Notes under the pieces: model-generated | What the model was told of the DNA's origin: nothing | Databases searched by the model: none | The model's input: only the letters and a program-made list of their open reading frames with translations | Made by a program: the position numbers and the translations under genes | From: Arthrobacter sp. ISL-5 | Lineage (GTDB): Bacteria; Actinomycetota; Actinomycetes; Actinomycetales; Micrococcaceae | Direction of reading: 5' to 3' | Length of the DNA: 64,000 bases | NCBI RefSeq assembly: GCF_018613835.1 | Contig: NZ_JAGGPM010000019.1 | Span: forward strand, 1 to 64,000 | Part shown: piece by piece, positions 44,413 through 53,778 of the stretch | Numbering within the stretch: the stretch's first letter is position 1 | Layout of the letters: every line of letters starts with the position of its first letter

Positions 44413-45942
44413 ATGAACGTACCCATTCTTCAAATGCGGGGAATCACCAAGACCTTCCCCGGCGTGAAAGCCCTCCAGGACGTCACCCTGGACGTGAACC
44501 GCGGCGAAGTCCACGCCATCTGCGGTGAAAACGGGGCAGGGAAATCCACCCTCATGAAAGTGCTGTCGGGCGTGTACCCGCACAACACGTTCGACGGCGA
44601 CATCCTCTTTGAAAACGAGCCGTGTGACTTTTCCACCATCAGCGACAGCGAAAAGCGCGGCATCGTCATCATCCATCAGGAACTGGCGCTCAGCCCGTAC
44701 CTGTCCATCGCGGAGAACATCTTCCTCGGCAACGAACTGGCTTCCCGCGGCTGGGTGGACTGGCGCAAGACCAACCTTGAAGCCGCCAAGCTGCTGGCCC
44801 GGGTGGGGCTCAGCGAAAACCCGGTGACCCCGATCCAGCACATCAGCGTCGGGAAGCAGCAGCTGGTGGAGATCGCCAAGGCGCTCTCCAAGGAGGTAAA
44901 GCTGCTCATCCTGGACGAGCCCACGGCCGCGCTGAATGACGAGGACTCCGGCCACCTGCTGGACCTCATCCTGCACCTGAAGGGCCAGGGCGTCACCAGC
45001 ATCATCATCAGCCACAAGCTCAACGAGATCCGGAAAGTGGCCGACGCCGTCACCATCATCCGGGACGGCAGGACCATCGAGACCCTCCGGCTTGACCAGG
45101 GGCAGATCACCCAGGAGCGCATCATCCGCGGCATGGTGGGCCGCGACCTCGAAAGCCTCTACCCGGACCGCACGCCCAGCATCGGCGAGGAAGTCCTCCG
45201 GATCGAGGACTGGACCGTGCAGCACCCCCAGGACCACAGCCGCACCGTGGTTCACAACGCCAGCCTCAATGTCCGCAAGGGCGAGGTCGTCGGGCTCGCC
45301 GGCCTGATGGGGGCGGGCCGGACCGAGCTGGCCATGAGCGTCTTCGGCCGGACGTACGGCCGCGCCGTGTCCGGGAAGGTGTTCAAGCACGGGCAGGAAA
45401 TCAACACCTCCACCGTGTCGGAGGCAATCCGCCACGGGATCGCCTACGCCACGGAGGACCGCAAGCACTACGGCCTGAACCTCATCGAGGACATCAAGCG
45501 CAACGTCTCGATGGCTGCCCTCCGCAAGCTGGCCAAGCGTGGCTGGGTGGACGGGAACGAAGAGACCATCGTGGCCAACCGGTACCGGACCAGCATGAAC
45601 ATCAAGGCCCCCTCGGTTGCGGCCATCACGGGAAAGCTGTCCGGCGGCAACCAGCAGAAGGTGGTCCTGAGCAAGTGGATGTTTTCGGACCCGGACGTGC
45701 TGATCCTCGATGAACCGACCCGCGGCATCGACGTGGGCGCCAAGTTCGAGATCTACACCATCATCGCGGAACTCGCCGCCGAGGGTAAGGCCGTCATCGT
45801 GATCTCCTCCGAGCTCCCCGAACTCCTGGGCATCTGCGACCGGATCTACACGCTGTCCGCCGGGCACATCACCGGCGAGGTGCCGATCGCAGAAGCCACC
45901 CAGGAATCACTTATGCACTACATGACCCAAGAGAAGGAATAG
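44413..45942 (+). CDS. mmsA: Monosaccharide ABC transporter ATP-binding protein, two ATPase domains
   Basis: A 509-residue tandem ATPase. Domain 1 has Walker [17 protein letters not shown], signature [15 protein letters not shown] and Walker [12 protein letters not shown]. Domain 2 has the degenerate Walker [20 protein letters not shown], signature [15 protein letters not shown] and [15 protein letters not shown]. Layout and length match MmsA/GguA/XylG. It is the middle gene of chvE-mmsA-mmsB, 98 bases after chvE and 5 bases before mmsB. Confidence 0.93.
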   Translation: MNVPILQMRGITKTFPGVKALQDVTLDVNRGEVHAICGENGAGKSTLMKVLSGVYPHNTFDGDILFENEPCDFSTISDSEKRGIVIIHQELALSPYLSIAENIFLGNELASRGWVDWRKTNLEAAKLLARVGLSENPVTPIQHISVGKQQLVEIAKALSKEVKLLILDEPTAALNDEDSGHLLDLILHLKGQGVTSIIISHKLNEIRKVADAVTIIRDGRTIETLRLDQGQITQERIIRGMVGRDLESLYPDRTPSIGEEVLRIEDWTVQHPQDHSRTVVHNASLNVRKGEVVGLAGLMGAGRTELAMSVFGRTYGRAVSGKVFKHGQEINTSTVSEAIRHGIAYATEDRKHYGLNLIEDIKRNVSMAALRKLAKRGWVDGNEETIVANRYRTSMNIKAPSVAAITGKLSGGNQQKVVLSKWMFSDPDVLILDEPTRGIDVGAKFEIYTIIAELAAEGKAVIVISSELPELLGICDRIYTLSAGHITGEVPIAEATQESLMHYMTQEKE

Positions 45943-45947
45943 CGAAC

Positions 45948-47273
45948 ATGTCCGCCCTACGAGAATCCCTGGGCTTCCTCACAAGCCGCCTCCGCCAGGT
46001 TGGCATCTTCGTCGCCCTGATCCTGATCGTCCTGCTCTTCCAGGTCCTGACCGACGGGATCCTGCTGCAGCCCCAGAACGTCACCAACCTGGTGGTCCAG
46101 AACAGCTACATCCTGATCCTGGCCATCGGCATGGTGATGGTGATCATTGCCGGCCACATCGACCTCTCCGTCGGCTCCATTGCAGGCTTCATCGGGGCCG
46201 TATCAGGCGTGATGATCGTCCACTGGGGCTGGGCCTGGTGGATCGCCATCCCGGCCTGCCTGCTGGTGGGCGCGCTCGTCGGGGCCTGGCAGGGCTACTG
46301 GATTGCCTACGTGGGCATCCCCGCGTTCATCGTGACGCTGGCGGGCATGCTCATCTTCCGCGGCCTGACGCTGATCACGCTCAAGAACCAGCAGATCACC
46401 CCGTTCCCGGACGAACTCCGGGCCTTGGGCGGAGGCTTCCTCCCGGACATCTCCGGCGGCACCTCGATGCTGGAGTGGCTGACGGTCATCCTCGGCGTCG
46501 GAGGCACCGCCGCGATCCTGTTCCAGTCCATCAAGGAACGCCGGGTCCGCCGGAAGTTCAACCTCGAAAACGAGCCCATGGCCTGGTTCGCCACCAAGAC
46601 CGCCTTCATCGCGGTGCTCATGCTGACCATCACGTTCCTCCTCGCCAGCTACCGCGGCACTCCGATCGTGCTGATCGTCCTCGCCGTCCTGGTGATCGCC
46701 TACTCGGCGCTGATGAGCAACAGCATCTTCGGCCGGCACACCTACGCAATCGGCGGCAACCTCCACGCGGCCGAGCTCTCCGGCATCAAGACCAAAGCCG
46801 TGACGTTCCGGCTGTTCGTGAACATGGGCGTGCTCGCCGCCCTGGCAGGCCTCGTGTTCACGGCGCGCCTGAACTCGGCCCAGCCGGCGGGCGGCACGGG
46901 CTTCGAGCTGGACTCCATCGCGGCGGCGTTCATCGGCGGCGCCGCAGTCCAGGGCGGGATCGGCACGGTGGCCGGAGCCATGATCGGCGGCCTCATCATG
47001 GGCGTCCTCAACAACGGCATGTCCATCCTGGGCCTGGGCACCGACTACCAACAGCTCATCAAGGGCCTGGTGCTCCTGCTCGCAGTGGGCTTCGACATCT
47101 TCAACAAGAACCGCAGCGGCGGCGGATCGACCATCGCCAAACGGTTCAAGTGGAAGACGGCCCCGTCCGACAGCGCCGAGGAACCCCGGCCGGCAGCCAA
47201 GACGCCCGCGGCCGTTGCCGCCGTCGCCAAACCTGCGGAAGCCCAGCCCGTGGGTGCCGTCGAAAACCCCTGA
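45948..47273 (+). CDS. mmsB: Monosaccharide ABC transporter permease
   Basis: A 441-residue membrane protein with about ten hydrophobic segments, of the BPD_transp_2 family. The block GHIDLSVGSIAGFIGAVSG and the late GGAAVQGGIGTVAGAMIGGL are typical of RbsC/XylH/MmsB permeases; TYAIGGNLHAAELSGIKTK is the coupling region. It has a 40-residue cytosolic tail rich in Ala and Pro. The operon ends at a long hairpin. Confidence 0.93.
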   Translation: MSALRESLGFLTSRLRQVGIFVALILIVLLFQVLTDGILLQPQNVTNLVVQNSYILILAIGMVMVIIAGHIDLSVGSIAGFIGAVSGVMIVHWGWAWWIAIPACLLVGALVGAWQGYWIAYVGIPAFIVTLAGMLIFRGLTLITLKNQQITPFPDELRALGGGFLPDISGGTSMLEWLTVILGVGGTAAILFQSIKERRVRRKFNLENEPMAWFATKTAFIAVLMLTITFLLASYRGTPIVLIVLAVLVIAYSALMSNSIFGRHTYAIGGNLHAAELSGIKTKAVTFRLFVNMGVLAALAGLVFTARLNSAQPAGGTGFELDSIAAAFIGGAAVQGGIGTVAGAMIGGLIMGVLNNGMSILGLGTDYQQLIKGLVLLLAVGFDIFNKNRSGGGSTIAKRFKWKTAPSDSAEEPRPAAKTPAAVAAVAKPAEAQPVGAVENP

Positions 47274-47287
47274 TCCGACCAGCCCGA

Positions 47288-47353
47288 CCCAACTGAGTAG
47301 CAGCACGCGCCGTTCCCAGCGCCCAGAACAGCGGGTGCTGCTACTCAGTTGGG
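47288..47353. repeat. Long inverted repeat after mmsB (22/23 paired)
   Basis: The left arm 47288-47310 starts CCCAACTGAGTAGCAGCAC and the right arm is 47331-47353; the 20-nt loop is CG-rich. Probable terminator of the chvE operon. Confidence 0.88.
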
Positions 47354-47383
47354 CAGGCTCGGCGCCGCACGGAAGGAACACGC

Positions 47384-47581
47384 ATGTCCCACTCCAGCGA
47401 CGACTGGAACCTGTTGGTCGGACGCACTGTTGAGCTGCTGCGCGACGGCCAGCACGTCCGCACTGCCGAGGTGGAGGACGCGTCCTGGGATTCGTCGGTG
47501 ATGTGGTTGCGCTTCGACGGCAACCACGGCCGGCAGCTGATCGCGAAGACCGACGGCTTCGAGGTGCGGCCGGTGTCCTGA
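47384..47581 (+). CDS. Small hypothetical protein, 65 residues
   Basis: It begins MSHSSDDWNLLVGRTVELLR and reads as a small beta-rich domain (VMWLRFDGNHGRQLIAKTDG). AAGGA precedes ATG. It fits a conserved-looking compact fold but I recognise no family. A bidirectional hairpin overlaps its stop. Confidence 0.65.
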   Translation: MSHSSDDWNLLVGRTVELLRDGQHVRTAEVEDASWDSSVMWLRFDGNHGRQLIAKTDGFEVRPVS

Positions 47582-47597
47582 GCGTACTCAGGACACC
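47572..47597. terminator. Perfect 11-bp hairpin at the convergent junction
   Basis: GGTGTCCTGAG-CGTA-CTCAGGACACC overlaps the stop of the small gene and lies 46 bases past the ManD stop on the other strand. Confidence 0.7.
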
Positions 47598-47642
47598 AGC
47601 CGGCGCAGGGCTTAGCGGCGCAGGCCCGTCACCTGTTGTGGC

Positions 47643-48872
47643 TCACCAGTCATGGACGGTGCCGTCGACGAGGCGGTTATAGGGCAGGTAGGCCTGCTGG
47701 TAGGGGTAGGCCGCGGCGGCCTCCTCGTTGAATTCGACGCCGATGCCCGGCCTGTCCCCCGGATGCAGGTACCCGTCCACAAAGGTCATCGACTGCTCGA
47801 ACACCGTGTTCGTGGCATCGGAGTGCTGCATGTATTCCTGGATGCCGTAGTTGTGGATCGCCAGGCCCACGTGCAGCTGCGCCGCGAACCCGACCGGGGA
47901 AATGTCCGTGGGCCCGTGGAAGCCGGACTTGATCTGGTACTGCGCGGCGAAATCCATCACCTTCTTCAACGGCGAGATCCCGCCGAAATGCGTCGACGCG
48001 GCCCGGACGTAATCGATCAGCTGCTCCTTGATCAGGGTCTGGTAATCGAACACGGTGTTGAAGATCTCCCCGATCGCCAGCGGGGTGGTGGTGTGCGCCC
48101 GGACCAGGCGCAGCGCCTCCTGGTTCTCCGCCGGCGTGCAGTCCTCCAGCCAGAACAGGTCATACGGCTCCAGCGCCTTGCCCAGCTTCGCCGCCTGGAT
48201 CGGCGTCATCCGGTGATGCCCGTCATGCAGCAAAGGCAGCTCCGGGCCGAACTCGTTCCGCACCGCCTCAAACACCGACGGCAAATGCCGCAGATAGGCC
48301 CGGGTGTCCCAGTCCTCCTCCACCGGGAACGCCCCCCGCCCGGCCGGCTCATAGTCATACCGCTCCCCCGAGGCCTGCGCCTGCGCGGCCACCCCGTACA
48401 CCGCCTTGATCCCCGGCACCGCGGTCTGGATCCGCACCGACCTATAGCCGAGCTCCAGATGCTCCCGGACCGAATCAAACAACGACGGAATATCCGCACC
48501 CGAGGCGTGCCCGTACGCCCGCAAACCGTTCCGCGACGCACCCCCAAGCAACTGATACACCGGCATCCCCGCCAGCTTGCCCTTGATATCCCACAACGCC
48601 ATGTCCACCGCCGCGATCGCGGCCATCGTCACCGGACCCCGCCGCCAATACGAAGACCGGTACAGGAACTGCCAGGTGTCCTCGATCCGGTGCGGATCCT
48701 TCCCGATCAGCAACTGCGCGACATGCTCCTTCAAATACGCCGCCACCGCCAGCTCACGCCCGTTCAACGTCGCATCCCCGATCCCGGTCACCCCGTCCTC
48801 GGTGGTGATCCGCAACGTCACGAAATTACGGGAGGGGCTCGTCACGAACACTTCCGCGGCAATGATTTTCAC
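47643..48872 (-). CDS. manD: ManD-like mannonate/gluconate dehydratase (enolase superfamily)
   Basis: A 409-residue TIM-barrel dehydratase that would form 2-keto-3-deoxy sugar acids. Metal and catalytic residues are in [18 protein letters not shown] (Asp, His), [15 protein letters not shown] (Glu) and [14 protein letters not shown] (Glu), with the capping [20 protein letters not shown]. ManD members act on D-mannonate and/or D-gluconate. GTG 48872 is the start. It is last in the minus-strand operon, 85 bases after the kinase. Confidence 0.88.
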   Translation of the reverse strand: MKIIAAEVFVTSPSRNFVTLRITTEDGVTGIGDATLNGRELAVAAYLKEHVAQLLIGKDPHRIEDTWQFLYRSSYWRRGPVTMAAIAAVDMALWDIKGKLAGMPVYQLLGGASRNGLRAYGHASGADIPSLFDSVREHLELGYRSVRIQTAVPGIKAVYGVAAQAQASGERYDYEPAGRGAFPVEEDWDTRAYLRHLPSVFEAVRNEFGPELPLLHDGHHRMTPIQAAKLGKALEPYDLFWLEDCTPAENQEALRLVRAHTTTPLAIGEIFNTVFDYQTLIKEQLIDYVRAASTHFGGISPLKKVMDFAAQYQIKSGFHGPTDISPVGFAAQLHVGLAIHNYGIQEYMQHSDATNTVFEQSMTFVDGYLHPGDRPGIGVEFNEEAAAAYPYQQAYLPYNRLVDGTVHDW

Positions 48873-48957
48873 AACAGGTCCAGGCTTTCTTTCGGTCGAC
48901 AATAAACGTTCCGGCCTCCCGGCCGGCAGGGAAGCGTGGGCGCTCCCGGCAGTGTGG

Positions 48958-49950
48958 CTAGCGTTGGGTGCTGCCGGCAACGTGGTTGCCCAGCAGCGCG
49001 AGCTCCCCGGCGCGCGGGAGGCCTTCCCAGTCACCGGCGGTGCTGACGGCGAAGGCTCCCGCGAGGGCGCCGCGCTGCAGCCGCCCGGCGACGTGTTCGC
49101 CGTCGAGCAGCGCAGAGAGGTAGCCGGCCGTGAAGGCATCCCCGGCGCCGACGGTATCGATGCTGGTCACCGGCACGGCCGGCACCTCCCAGCGCCCGTC
49201 GGCGGTGTAGGCGCCGGCACCGGCGGCACCCCGCTTGACCACCACCTCCCGCACGCCCTGTTCCAGCAGCCGCTTCGCGAGGAGGTCCTCGGCGGCGTCG
49301 GAAAGGCCCGCTGCCGGATCCGCGCCGGCATCCAAAGTCGGAGCTGCCACGAGGTCCAGTTCATCCTCAGAGGCGATCACGATCGTGGCGTGCCGGGCGA
49401 TCCGGGCGAGGGCGGCGCGCGCCTCGTCCCGTGACCAGAGCTTGGCCCGGTAGTTGACGTCCAGCGAAACCAGGATACCTTCGCCGGCAGCGCGTTCGGC
49501 GGCGTACTCCACTGCGCGCCGCGCCTCGGGGCTGAGGGCGGCGGTGATTCCGGTCAGGTGGACCACCCTGGCTCCGCCCCGCAGCGCCGCGTCCACGTCG
49601 GGGATGCCGAGCGTGGACCCGGCCGATCCCGAGCGGTAGTAGTACGCGCGGCTGACATCTGCGGTCCGCTGCTCCAGGAACATCACCCCGGTGCTGCGCG
49701 ACGCATCCTCGCGGTGATGCAGTCCGATGCCTTCGGAGCGCAGCTGGCGCACGATGAACTGGCCGTGCGGGTCACTTCCCACCACGCCTGCCCACGACAC
49801 TCCGTGGCCGAGGCGTGCCACACCCACTGCAACGTTGGACTCGGCGCCGGCCACGTGCATCGTCAGGGTGCCGCCGGCGGACAGCGGGCCGCCCGCTCTC
49901 AGCGACACCATGGATTCACCCAGGGTCAGGAGGTCGACGGCGGCAGTCAC
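48958..49950 (-). CDS. kdgK: PfkB-family sugar kinase (2-keto-3-deoxygluconate/galactonate kinase)
   Basis: A 330-residue ribokinase-fold enzyme. The N-terminal [20 protein letters not shown] and [16 protein letters not shown], and the anion-hole/catalytic [17 protein letters not shown], are typical. It phosphorylates KDG or KDGal made by the dehydratases for the adjacent aldolase. Its GTG start overlaps the aldolase stop (GTGA). Confidence 0.88.
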   Translation of the reverse strand: MTAAVDLLTLGESMVSLRAGGPLSAGGTLTMHVAGAESNVAVGVARLGHGVSWAGVVGSDPHGQFIVRQLRSEGIGLHHREDASRSTGVMFLEQRTADVSRAYYYRSGSAGSTLGIPDVDAALRGGARVVHLTGITAALSPEARRAVEYAAERAAGEGILVSLDVNYRAKLWSRDEARAALARIARHATIVIASEDELDLVAAPTLDAGADPAAGLSDAAEDLLAKRLLEQGVREVVVKRGAAGAGAYTADGRWEVPAVPVTSIDTVGAGDAFTAGYLSALLDGEHVAGRLQRGALAGAFAVSTAGDWEGLPRAGELALLGNHVAGSTQR

Positions 49951-50621
49951 CGGGAGCCTGCCTCAGCGGTCCGGCCGCCGAAACCGGCGGCCAGGCCAAC
50001 GAAGCTGCGGGCTCGCTCCCGTACCGGGGCCAGGTCCCCGCCCGAGCCGGCGTCGCCGAACAGCGGCCCGCCCAGTCCGACGGCGACGGCACCGGCTTCC
50101 CAGTAGCCCGCCGCTTCGTCGAGCCCCACGCCGCCCACCGCGATGAACGGGATGTCCGGAAACGGATCACGGAGCGCCTTGAGGTAGCGCGGCCCGCCGA
50201 TGGAGGCGGGGAAGAGCTTGACGGCCGTGGCGCCGCGGTTCATTGCCTCGTAGGCCTCGGTGGGGGTCAGGGCCCCGGCCAGGACGGGGATGCCCCGCCG
50301 GGCCGATTCAGCGATGGACTCCGCGAGCGCCGGCGTCACCATGAACTGGCCGCCGGCGTCGGCGACGCGCTCCACGTCCGGCACGGTGAGGACGGTCCCG
50401 GCCCCCACGAAGCAGCCCTCGGGCGCCGCCGCCCGCACATCGCGGATTGCCTCCAGCGCTCCGGGCGTGGTCAGGGCAATTTCGACGAACCGGAAGCCTT
50501 CCTCCATCGCGGCGAGGGCCGCCTTCGCGGCAGCCGCGCCGTCCGTGCCCCGCACGATCGCGACGAGCCGGGCCTCCCGGATTCCATCGAGCAATAACTC
50601 GGGGGTCATGTTTTCCGCCAT
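49947..50621 (-). CDS. KDPG/KDPGal-type class I aldolase
   Basis: A 224-residue TIM-barrel aldolase that cleaves 2-keto-3-deoxy-6-phospho sugar acids to pyruvate and glyceraldehyde-3-phosphate. AIVRGTDGAAA, CFVGAGTVLTVPDV and the Schiff-base Lys in GATAVKLFPASIGG are intact. ATG 50621 has GGAGAAG six bases upstream; an upstream GTG (50690) would run through a 14-bp repeat and lacks a site. Confidence 0.88.
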   Translation of the reverse strand: MAENMTPELLLDGIREARLVAIVRGTDGAAAAKAALAAMEEGFRFVEIALTTPGALEAIRDVRAAAPEGCFVGAGTVLTVPDVERVADAGGQFMVTPALAESIAESARRGIPVLAGALTPTEAYEAMNRGATAVKLFPASIGGPRYLKALRDPFPDIPFIAVGGVGLDEAAGYWEAGAVAVGLGGPLFGDAGSGGDLAPVRERARSFVGLAAGFGGRTAEAGSR

Positions 50622-50681
50622 GGCGGTCTTCTCCATTCCGTGCTTGGCCAAACTGCCGGTCACCACTCCGCGCTCACTGTC

Positions 50682-50719
50682 GGTGCTCACCGATCGGTGC
50701 TCACCACCAGGCGCTCACC
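50682..50719. repeat. 14-bp tandem repeat at the dgoD 3' end
   Basis: GG(T/C)GCTCACC recurs at 50682, 50696 and 50710, a 14-bp period. It overlaps the dgoD stop and the gap before the aldolase. Confidence 0.6.
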
Positions 50720-51863
50720 ACTCGGCGAACGCGCCGTCGGGGTGCCGCCACACGGGTCCGCGCCACGCGTGTCCCTGCTTGTCCGCCGCCCGGACCACCG
50801 CTTCGTCGATCTCGATGCCCAGGCCGGGCCCGGTCAGGCGCTCGATGTGCCCGTCCACGAACTTCAGAGGTGACTTGTCCACCACGTAGTCGAGGACTTC
50901 CGCGCCCTGGTTGTAGTGGATGCCGATGCTCTGCTCCTGGATCAGGAAGTTGGGCGTCGCGAAGCCCACCTGCAGGCAGGCGGCCAGGGCCAGCGGGCCG
51001 AGCGGGCAGTGCGGCGCCAGCTGGACCTCGTACACCTCGGCCAGGGAAGCGATCTTGCGGACCTCGGTGATGCCGCCGGCGTGCGAGAGGTCAGGCTGCG
51101 CCACGGCAATTCCGGCCTGCAGCGCGGGCAGGAACTCCTGCCGGCTGTAAAGCCGCTCCCCCGTGGACACCGGCGTCGTGGTGGAGGAGGTGAATTCGCG
51201 CAACAGGTGGGTGTTCTCCGGAACCACGGGTTCCTCGAGGAAGAACGGCCGGTACGGCTCCAGGAGCGGCGCCACGCGGCGCGCGTTGGCGAGGCTGAAG
51301 CGGCCGTGGAAGTCGACTGCCACGTCCCGGTGGTCCCCCAGGACTTCCCGGGCGGCGGCCACCCGGCGGACCACGCCGTCGAGCTCTGCCACCGAGGCCA
51401 CCGGGCTCATCCGGCCGCTGGCGTTCATCTTGACCGCGGTGAGCCCGACTTCCAGCTGGGCGCTGATCTGGTCGGCCACCTCGTTGGGCTCGTCGCCACC
51501 CACCCAGCCGTACATCCGGATGCGGTCGCGGACCGGGCCGCCCAGCAGCTGGTGGACCGGGGCGTTGAAGTGCTTGCCGGCGATGTCCCACAGCGCCTGG
51601 TCCAGCCCGGACACGGCGCTGGCCAGGATGGGGCCGCCGCGGTAGAAGGAGCCCTTGGTCATGACCTGCCAGTGGTCCTCGATCCGGAGGGCGTCCTGGC
51701 CGATCAGCAGCTCGGAGAGCTGGTCGACGGCGGTGCGGACGGTTTCGCTGCGGCCCTCGCAGCTTGCCTCTCCCCAGCCGACGATCCCGCTGTCGGTTTC
51801 GATGCGGACGAACAGCCAGCGCGGCGGGACCAGGAAGGTTTCTATTCTGCTGATTCGCGTCAT
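50715..51863 (-). CDS. dgoD: D-galactonate dehydratase (enolase superfamily)
   Basis: A 382-residue dehydratase converting galactonate to 2-keto-3-deoxygalactonate. Metal ligands and acid/base residues are in VAVDFHGRFSLANARRV (Asp, His), FFLEEPVVPENTHLL (Glu), TPVSTGERLYSRQEF (Glu) and LAPHCPLGPLALAACLQVGF (His), the DgoD signature. It follows the permease genes and precedes the aldolase, completing a De Ley-Doudoroff route. Gluconate-type alternatives in the superfamily are less likely. Confidence 0.9.
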   Translation of the reverse strand: MTRISRIETFLVPPRWLFVRIETDSGIVGWGEASCEGRSETVRTAVDQLSELLIGQDALRIEDHWQVMTKGSFYRGGPILASAVSGLDQALWDIAGKHFNAPVHQLLGGPVRDRIRMYGWVGGDEPNEVADQISAQLEVGLTAVKMNASGRMSPVASVAELDGVVRRVAAAREVLGDHRDVAVDFHGRFSLANARRVAPLLEPYRPFFLEEPVVPENTHLLREFTSSTTTPVSTGERLYSRQEFLPALQAGIAVAQPDLSHAGGITEVRKIASLAEVYEVQLAPHCPLGPLALAACLQVGFATPNFLIQEQSIGIHYNQGAEVLDYVVDKSPLKFVDGHIERLTGPGLGIEIDEAVVRAADKQGHAWRGPVWRHPDGAFAEW

Positions 51864-51872
51864 GGTGCTTCC

Positions 51873-52754
51873 CTAGCCCTTGGTGGCGCCGGCGGTCATG
51901 CCGGACACGATGTATTTCTGCGTGAAGAGCGCAATGATCATGATCGGGATGGTCACCACCGTGGCCGCGGCCATCAGTCCGCCCCAGTCGATGCTGGCGT
52001 AGGAGACGAAGTCGAAGATGGCCACGGGCAGCGTCTTCGTCTTCGAACCCGACAGGACCAGGGCGAACATGAAGTTGTTCCACGAGAAGATGAAGGACAG
52101 GATCCCGGCGGTGGCCATGCCGGCCACGGACAGCGGCAGGGTGATGCGGCGGAACGCGCCGATCGGCGTGAGCCCGTCCACCTGCGCCGACTCCTCGAGT
52201 TCCAGCGGCAGGCCGTCGAAGTAGCTCATCATGATGTACACGATCAGCGGCAGGGCCACGAACATGTGGCTAAGGATCAGCACCTCGAAGCCGCCCACCA
52301 TCTTCAGGTTGGAGAAGACGTAGTACCAGGGCACCAGCAGGGAGACGCCCGGGATGACGCGGGCCATCAGGACCACCAGTGCCGAGCGGTGCATGGTGAA
52401 GCGGCTCATGGCGTAGGCGGCCGGGACGCCCAGGACCAGCGACAGGGCCGTGGACACGAAGGCCACCCAGAAGCTGTTGAAGATGAAGACGAAGTAGTTG
52501 TTGCGCTGCAGCACGTTGGCGTAGTTCTCGCCGGTGGGCGTGAACAGGAAGGACTTGCCGGCGTCGTAGATGTCCACGTTGGTCTTGAAGGAGGCCAGCA
52601 GCATCCAGAACAGCGGCGCGATCAGGAACAGCACCACCGCGATCAGGGCTACGACGCGGAAGGTCTTGTAGGCGCGGCTGCGCAGCGGCTTCTTGCGGCG
52701 TGCCACCTGCGGCCGTTGCCGCGCCGGTGCCTGGGGTTCAGTCAGGAGGGTCAT
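51873..52754 (-). CDS. Carbohydrate ABC transporter permease (MalG-like)
   Basis: A 293-residue membrane protein with about six helices. The EAA-type coupling loop reads LELEESAQVDGLTPIGAFRR. The N-terminal 20 residues are basic and cytosolic. Its ATG overlaps the stop of the upstream permease (ATGA). No ATPase gene is present, so it probably shares an MsmK-type ATPase encoded elsewhere. Confidence 0.92.
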   Translation of the reverse strand: MTLLTEPQAPARQRPQVARRKKPLRSRAYKTFRVVALIAVVLFLIAPLFWMLLASFKTNVDIYDAGKSFLFTPTGENYANVLQRNNYFVFIFNSFWVAFVSTALSLVLGVPAAYAMSRFTMHRSALVVLMARVIPGVSLLVPWYYVFSNLKMVGGFEVLILSHMFVALPLIVYIMMSYFDGLPLELEESAQVDGLTPIGAFRRITLPLSVAGMATAGILSFIFSWNNFMFALVLSGSKTKTLPVAIFDFVSYASIDWGGLMAAATVVTIPIMIIALFTQKYIVSGMTAGATKG

Positions 52755-53689
52755 TTGCTTACCGCTTTCTTGCGCATGGTCAGTAGCCACATGGTGCCAA
52801 CGATGATCATGAAGAACAGGATCAGCACGGCCGAGGACAGCCCGTACTGGTTGTAGTCGAAGCTCAGTCCGTAGGCGTAGACGTTCAGGGTCTCCACCTC
52901 GTGGAAGGAACCGCCCCCCTTGCCCTTGGTGGCGTAGAGGATGTCGAAGGTCTTCAGGGCATCAATGCCGCGAAGCAGGATGGCCACGATGACCGTAGGC
53001 ATCATGAGCGGCAGCGTGACATAGAAGAAGCGCTGGAACGCGTTGGCGCCGTCCATGCGGGCGGCCTCGTCCGGCTCGTCGGAGAGTGATGTCAGTCCGG
53101 CCAGGAGGATGAGCACCACCATGGGGGTCCACTGCCAGACGTCCATGAAGATGGTGGTGGGCAGTGCGGAATCCTGCCCGGAGAGCCACGGCTGCGGCGG
53201 AATGCCGACGAGGCCCAGCAGCTGGTTGGCGAAGCCGATGTTCGGGTCGAAGATCAGCCGCCACATCATGCCCACTGCCACGGGAGTGGCCACGAGCGGC
53301 AGCAGGATGGCCACCCGGACCCACTTTTCGCCGCGGAACGGACGCCACAGGAGCAGGGCGATGCCCATGCCGAGGATGACTTCGCAGCCGAGCGCCACGA
53401 GGGTGAAGGACAGTGTGCGGCCCACGGCCGGCCAGAAGCGCTCGGTGTCGGTGAGGACCGTGAGGTAGTTCTCGAGGCCCACGAAGTCCGACGCCGCGCG
53501 CACCGACCCCTGGGAATCGGTCAGGCTCAGGTAGAGGGTCCAGGCGAGCGGAAAGATGATGAGGACGCCCACGAAGATCATGGCGGGCGCTGCGAACAGC
53601 CACTTCCGGTGGCGGTTGGCCCAGGCGGAGAAATTCTCCTGGGCATTAACCGTTCGTCCGGAGGTCCGGGCAGGGGTCAGTACAGACAT
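52751..53689 (-). CDS. Carbohydrate ABC transporter permease (MalF-like)
   Basis: A 312-residue membrane protein with six helices. FVGLENYLTVLTDTERFWPA is typical of MalF/UgpA-type permeases, and the EAA loop is DEPDEAARMDGANAFQRFFY. It lies 89 bases after the binding protein, across a stable hairpin. Confidence 0.92.
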   Translation of the reverse strand: MSVLTPARTSGRTVNAQENFSAWANRHRKWLFAAPAMIFVGVLIIFPLAWTLYLSLTDSQGSVRAASDFVGLENYLTVLTDTERFWPAVGRTLSFTLVALGCEVILGMGIALLLWRPFRGEKWVRVAILLPLVATPVAVGMMWRLIFDPNIGFANQLLGLVGIPPQPWLSGQDSALPTTIFMDVWQWTPMVVLILLAGLTSLSDEPDEAARMDGANAFQRFFYVTLPLMMPTVIVAILLRGIDALKTFDILYATKGKGGGSFHEVETLNVYAYGLSFDYNQYGLSSAVLILFFMIIVGTMWLLTMRKKAVSK

Positions 53690-53726
53690 GGTTCACCTAA
53701 GAAGTTGGGGGTGAAATCTTCAGCGG

Positions 53727-53766
53727 ACGACGGCGGGACAACAGCCTGGCGGGTGTCCCGCCGTCG
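53727..53766 (-). terminator. Intercistronic hairpin between the binding protein and permease genes
   Basis: CGACGGCGGGACA pairs with TGTCCCGCCGTCG (13 bp) across a 14-nt loop. Probably a partial terminator or mRNA-stabilising stem that keeps the binding protein more abundant than the permeases. Confidence 0.65.
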
Positions 53767-53778
53767 CGCTTTAGTTAC

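Noticed and set aside
44290-45867. 525-codon minus-strand frame opposite mmsA
   Set aside because: Shadow of the ATPase gene.
50916-52856. 646-codon plus-strand frame opposite dgoD and a permease
   Set aside because: Shadow composition rich in His, Gln and Asp; the minus-strand genes are clear.
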